Origin: Winogradskya consettensis
GTDB lineage: Bacteria; Actinomycetota; Actinomycetes; Mycobacteriales; Micromonosporaceae
DNA length: 64,000 nucleotides
Assembly (NCBI RefSeq): GCF_018332715.1
Contig: NZ_BOQP01000008.1
Coordinates: 310,001-374,000, forward strand
Direction of reading: 5' to 3'
Part shown: positions 61,257 through 64,000 of the stretch, one piece after another
How the letters are laid out: each line of letters opens with the position of its first letter
How positions within the stretch are numbered: position 1 is the first letter of the stretch
Notes under the pieces: model-generated
Databases searched by the model: none
What the model saw: only the letters and a program-made list of their open reading frames with translations
Told to the model about the DNA's origin: nothing
Program-made: the position numbers and the translations under genes

Positions 61257-61606
61257 GTGATCTGGTAGCCGTCGGGGTCAGCGAACGTGAACGTGCGCCC
61301 GAACGGGCCGTCGATCGGTGCGGAGACGATGGGGTGACCGTCGGCGGCGAGAGCGTCGTGAATGGCCTGGACGTCGGTGGCATGGAGCCAGATCGCCGCG
61401 CCGATGCCGGGCTGGGCGACGGCGGCGAGGTCGGTGCCGGGAACGATGTCGCGGAGTGCGAACGCGATCGGCTTCGTCTCGAAGACCACGGCGTGCGGCG
61501 GCCCGGCCGGCGAGCGGACGAGGCCGAGATACTGCTCGTAGAACGCCTGCGAGGTGGCGAGGTCGCGGGCCTGCAGGGAGATGAAGTCGGGGCCGGTGAC
61601 CGGCAT
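61238..61606 (-). CDS. VOC-family (glyoxalase/bleomycin-resistance-like) protein
   Basis: A 122-aa metal-dependent-fold protein with two beta-alpha-beta-beta-beta units: DFISLQARDLATSQAFYEQYLGL and AAIWLHATDVQAIHDALAADGH, ending PFGRTFTFADPDGYQITLHD, the canonical second-half motif. It could be a lyase, dioxygenase or drug-binding protein; the metal ligands are not certain. It is divergent from a MarR gene and shares its operators, a common drug- or stress-responsive pairing. Confidence 0.85.
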   Translation of the reverse strand: MPVTGPDFISLQARDLATSQAFYEQYLGLVRSPAGPPHAVVFETKPIAFALRDIVPGTDLAAVAQPGIGAAIWLHATDVQAIHDALAADGHPIVSAPIDGPFGRTFTFADPDGYQITLHDRA

Positions 61607-61624
61607 GTGAGGCTCCTTCGCATG

Positions 61625-61665
61625 TGTCAGTTAACTGACACGGAGCTTATGTCAGAATGCTGACA
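61625..61665. promoter_or_regulatory. Duplicated MarR operator overlapping the MarR start codon
   Basis: TGTCAGTTAACTGACA (61625-61640, a perfect 16-bp palindrome) and a second site with the same half-sites, TGTCAG-AATG-CTGACA (61650-61665), have centres 25 bp apart. The second ends on the A of the MarR ATG (61665), so there is no room for a ribosome site; the MarR message may be leaderless or nearly so. Binding would block both divergent genes. Confidence 0.85.
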
Positions 61666-62114
61666 TGAGTCAAGACAGCACCGGCGTCGACCTGGAGACG
61701 TCACTGGGCTACCTGCTGAAAGAGGCGTCGAGCGCCCTGCGCGCGGCCATGGAGGAGGCACTGCGCCCGTTCGGGATGAACGTGACGCGCTACGCCTGCC
61801 TCGAGCTGCTGGCGCAACGGCCGGGCCTGTCGAACTCCGAGCTCGCGCGGGGCGCGTTCGTGACCCGGCAGTCGATGAACGTGCTGCTCCAGGCCCTGGA
61901 GCGGGAGGGCTACGTCACCCGGCCCGCGGAGGCCCCCGTCGGGAAAATTCTCCCCACGCGTCTCACTCCGCTGGGCCGGCAGAGCCTGGAGAAGGCCACG
62001 GCGGCGGTCCGGTCCGTCGAGGTCAGGATGCTGGCCGGCATGACCGGCCCCGAGCAGTCAGAAGCATTCCGGCTCCTGCAGAGCATGATCCGATCCCTGC
62101 GCGACACCGCCTGA
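61665..62114 (+). CDS. MarR-family transcriptional regulator
   Basis: A 149-aa dimeric winged-helix repressor: helical dimer part (LETSLGYLLKEASSALRAAMEEALRPFGM), recognition region LSNSELARGAFVTRQSMNVLLQALEREGYVTR, and wing (PVGKILPTRLTPLGRQSLEKA). It is divergent from the VOC gene, and two matching operators fill the gap, pointing to autorepression and control of the VOC gene. The ligand is unknown. No Shine-Dalgarno precedes the ATG. Confidence 0.93.
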   Translation: MSQDSTGVDLETSLGYLLKEASSALRAAMEEALRPFGMNVTRYACLELLAQRPGLSNSELARGAFVTRQSMNVLLQALEREGYVTRPAEAPVGKILPTRLTPLGRQSLEKATAAVRSVEVRMLAGMTGPEQSEAFRLLQSMIRSLRDTA

Positions 62115-62116
62115 CC

Positions 62117-62162
62117 GCGACGCCGGTCCAGAGCGACGCCGGACAGAGCGACGCCGGACAGG
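62117..62162 (+). repeat. Three short tandem units after the MarR stop
   Basis: Units of 15-16 bp, each starting GCGACGCCGG, at 62117-62132, 62133-62147 and 62148-62162, begin 3 bp after the MarR stop and run up to the terminator stem. Confidence 0.85.
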
Positions 62163-62166
62163 GAAA

Positions 62167-62195
62167 GGCCCGGGACCGCGTGGTGGTCCCGGGCC
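62167..62195. terminator. Bidirectional stem-loop between MarR and subtilase genes
   Basis: GGCCCGGGACC (62167-62177) and GGTCCCGGGCC (62185-62195) form a perfect 11-bp stem with a 7-nt loop between two convergent genes. Confidence 0.75.
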
Positions 62196-62219
62196 GGTGT
62201 TCGTTGTGCGGGGTAAGGG

Positions 62220-63563
62220 TCAGAGCGGCGTGCCGGGGAGCAGGTGCACCGCGGTGCCCAGCTCCGGAACACCCGGGCGGCCGGTGACCAGCTGGTCGAA
62301 GGCTGCCTTCGGGGTCAGGGTGGCGTTCTCGCCGCAGAGGGCCGCGACCGCCGCGCTGATCTGGGGTGCGGTGAACGAGGTGCCGCTCCAGGTGGCCCAC
62401 GGGTCCTGGCCGAAGGTGACGTCGTCGCCGATGTGGTCCTCCGGCGGGAGTTTGCCCTCGACGAAGGTGGAGACGATGCCGACGCCGACCGTGGAGCAGT
62501 GGACCCAGGAGCCGTGGTTGGAGAAGTTGGCCGGGGTGAGGTCGCTGTTGAGCGCGCCGACGGCCTTGACGCCCGGGAACGCCGCCGGGTAGAGCGGCAG
62601 GTCCTTGCCGTCGTTGCCGGCGCTCGCCACGATCAGGACCTGCGGGTGCTCCGCGGCGATGTGGGCGACCGCCTCCTGCATGGCCAGCGGCGGGACGCCG
62701 TCGACGGCGGGGGCGCCGAAGGAGGCGTTGATGATGAGGCGTCCGCCGTTGGCGTCCTCCGCGGCTTTGATCATCATGTCGGCCGCGGCCTCGTCGGTGC
62801 CGAGGCCGTCGGTGCTGGTGAAGCGGTAGACCACGACCTCGCAGTCGGGGGCGATCTGGCGCACGATGCCGGCCGCGAACGTGCCGTGGCCGGCGAACCA
62901 GTCGATGCGGTCGAGCGGGGCGAGGACGTTGACCGGGTCGGTGCCCTCGCGGACGACGCCGGTGTCCCAGCCGTCGCTGCGGGCCTCCGCGGTGATGCCC
63001 GTGTCGATCACCGCGACCCGCACCGGGGCCCCCGCGCCCTGGGCGGCGAACGGTGCCGGGGCGACGGTGCTGCCCGGGTACGAATTCCCCTTGATCACGT
63101 AGCCGAGCGGGACGATCGAGTTGACGTTCGCCATGATTTTCTTCTCGTCGCGCAGGCGCTTGGCGTCGGCGCGCAGCTCGGTGACGTTCTTGCGGCCCTC
63201 GCTGCGCAGGACGCGGGTGCGCCGGCGGGGGCTGCGGTCGGCCCGGTCGGCCGGCGCATATCCGGGGAGCAGTCCGTCGAGCTCATCGGGCCCGGCGTCG
63301 ACGACGAGCTCGTTGGCCACGGCGAGGACCGCGCGGGTGCCGCTGCGTGGCACGAAGTGCAGGAACGGCGTGGCGTGGTCGGCCGGGGCGGCGAGCTGGC
63401 GCCGCTGGATCCGCTCGACGAAGACCTCCTGGGCGACCCGGGCGTCGTCGTCGGCGTTGGGCGTCGTCAGCGAGGTCACCTGCTTGCGGACGGCTTCCTT
63501 GTCGTGCGCGAGCTGTTCGGCTGTACGCCGGTCCGGCAGTGGCCAGCGGGACGCAACGGTCAT
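62220..63563 (-). CDS. Cytoplasmic-looking subtilisin-like serine protease (S8)
   Basis: A 447-aa protease with no signal peptide or membrane segment. An N-terminal ~145 residues of helical, charged sequence (AHDKEAVRKQVTSL; RKNVTELRADAKRLRDEKKI) precede the S8 domain: Asp187 (VAVIDTGI), His226 (GHGTFAAGIV), Asn317 (SAGNDG) and Ser396 (SGTSFTAPQ). All catalytic residues are intact. The lack of an export signal sets it apart from the secreted S8 enzyme at 13-16 kb and suggests action inside the cell. GGGAGAAG precedes the ATG. It is divergent from the TPR gene across about 100 bp, so the two probably share control. Confidence 0.9.
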   Translation of the reverse strand: MTVASRWPLPDRRTAEQLAHDKEAVRKQVTSLTTPNADDDARVAQEVFVERIQRRQLAAPADHATPFLHFVPRSGTRAVLAVANELVVDAGPDELDGLLPGYAPADRADRSPRRRTRVLRSEGRKNVTELRADAKRLRDEKKIMANVNSIVPLGYVIKGNSYPGSTVAPAPFAAQGAGAPVRVAVIDTGITAEARSDGWDTGVVREGTDPVNVLAPLDRIDWFAGHGTFAAGIVRQIAPDCEVVVYRFTSTDGLGTDEAAADMMIKAAEDANGGRLIINASFGAPAVDGVPPLAMQEAVAHIAAEHPQVLIVASAGNDGKDLPLYPAAFPGVKAVGALNSDLTPANFSNHGSWVHCSTVGVGIVSTFVEGKLPPEDHIGDDVTFGQDPWATWSGTSFTAPQISAAVAALCGENATLTPKAAFDQLVTGRPGVPELGTAVHLLPGTPL

Positions 63564-63665
63564 GGATTCTTCTCCCTTGTCGTCGGTAGTCTGACGGCGG
63601 CTTTATCCCTCACGTCATCCGGGGCGGTGGACCATGGGGGCCGGCGGAACGGAAGACGGTCGGTT

Positions 63666-64000
63666 GTGGATCTGAGTTCTGTAGTGGATCTGAGTGAACG
63701 GGCTGACGCCGCCTACAACAGAGTCGTGCTCGATCCGGTCAGATACGCCGGAGAGGCAGAAGAACTCGTGGCGTCCGCCACCTCGGCCGGTGACAGCGAG
63801 GCTCTGGTGGTGAGCCTGCGTGCCCTGGCCTGGGTGCGGCACGTCAATCTCGACAACGAGGGCGCCCGGAAACTTCTGAGCCGAGGGGTACGCCTCGCCG
63901 CTCACTGCGGCCTCGACCGGCGCCTCGGCGACCTGCTGATGACCCGCTCGATGGCGCTGCAGGAGCTGGGCCGCTACGAGGCGGCCGCCCGTGACCTGCA
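63666..64000 (+). CDS. TPR-like protein, 5' fragment (possible CHAT-domain protein)
   Basis: The frame from GTG 63666 stays open to the window edge (111 codons): VDLSSVVDLSERADAAYNRV, then helical pairs (EALVVSLRALAWVRHVNLDNEGARKLLSRGVRLAAHCG, LGDLLMTRSMALQELGRYEAAARDL) that read as TPR repeats. No signal peptide. Position next to an S8 protease and near an ECF sigma resembles actinomycete loci whose TPR proteins end in a caspase-like CHAT protease, but the C-terminus is outside the window. The start is doubled: GTGGATCTGAGT occurs at 63666 and again at 63684, and either could be used. Confidence 0.7.
   Translation, partial: MDLSSVVDLSERADAAYNRVVLDPVRYAGEAEELVASATSAGDSEALVVSLRALAWVRHVNLDNEGARKLLSRGVRLAAHCGLDRRLGDLLMTRSMALQELGRYEAAARDL

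Overview
The window comes from a very GC-rich genome in which third codon positions are almost always G or C. It has GTG/TTG starts, short intergenic gaps, BTAD/NB-ARC transcriptional regulators, ECF sigma factors, an F420/FMN luciferase-like oxidoreductase, FtsX-type ABC exporters and several membrane-anchored GGDEF/EAL proteins. Together these point to a filamentous actinomycete, most likely of the Micromonosporaceae (Actinoplanes-like). That assignment is inference from gene content. I found no rRNA, tRNA, insertion sequence, CRISPR array or prophage.

Layout. 1-1.1 kb: the 3' end of a sugar ABC importer (two permeases). 1.1-6 kb: a diguanylate cyclase, a secreted cutinase/polyester hydrolase of the TfCut2/LCC type, and a GGDEF-EAL protein. 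6-18 kb: threonine synthase, a KasA/FabF-type ketosynthase, a HEAT-repeat protein, an LCP cell-wall ligase, a PPOX-fold protein, a large secreted subtilase and a class V aminotransferase-like enzyme. 18-27 kb: an alpha/beta hydrolase broken by one in-frame TGA, an acyl-CoA-dehydrogenase-fold flavoenzyme, a lipoprotein, an ECF sigma factor with a clear promoter, an AfsR-like regulator behind a ROK-like regulator, a small secreted protein, a TM2 protein and an SDR gene with a one-base frameshift. 27-36 kb: a 2-hydroxyacid dehydrogenase and a tightly overlapping four-gene ABC export operon. 36-44.6 kb: a membrane receptor-like protein with an extracellular type 1 periplasmic-binding fold, NudK, a DUF3040-like protein, an LLM oxidoreductase divergent from an XRE regulator, two unknowns, and a TetR/WrbA-like pair.

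44.6-52.5 kb: a 1055-aa BTAD regulator, a gene-free stretch of three different repeat arrays, a SEC-C protein, and a GH9 cellulase lipoprotein operon. The regulator and the GH9 gene both carry copies of one palindromic element 90-190 bp upstream of their starts. A truncated LysR gene follows. 52.5-58.7 kb: a second GGDEF-EAL protein, peptide deformylase, a TetR/MFS efflux pair and a membrane protein. 58.8-64 kb: a methyltransferase remnant, then an ECF sigma factor with a companion gene, a VOC/MarR pair with a duplicated operator, a subtilase with no signal peptide, and divergent from it the start of a TPR protein cut by the window edge.

Themes. Three c-di-GMP enzymes share one unnamed membrane sensor region. 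At least five short tandem-repeat arrays sit exactly at or just past gene 3' ends, in two cases copying the last codons with the stop. Four genes look recently inactivated (nonsense, one-base deletion, two truncations). The best candidates for an undescribed system are the ECF sigma / cytosolic subtilase / TPR locus at the right edge, the receptor-like protein at 35.8-38.6 kb, and the shared palindromic element at 47.9 and 51.9 kb. The cutinase is the most application-relevant enzyme.
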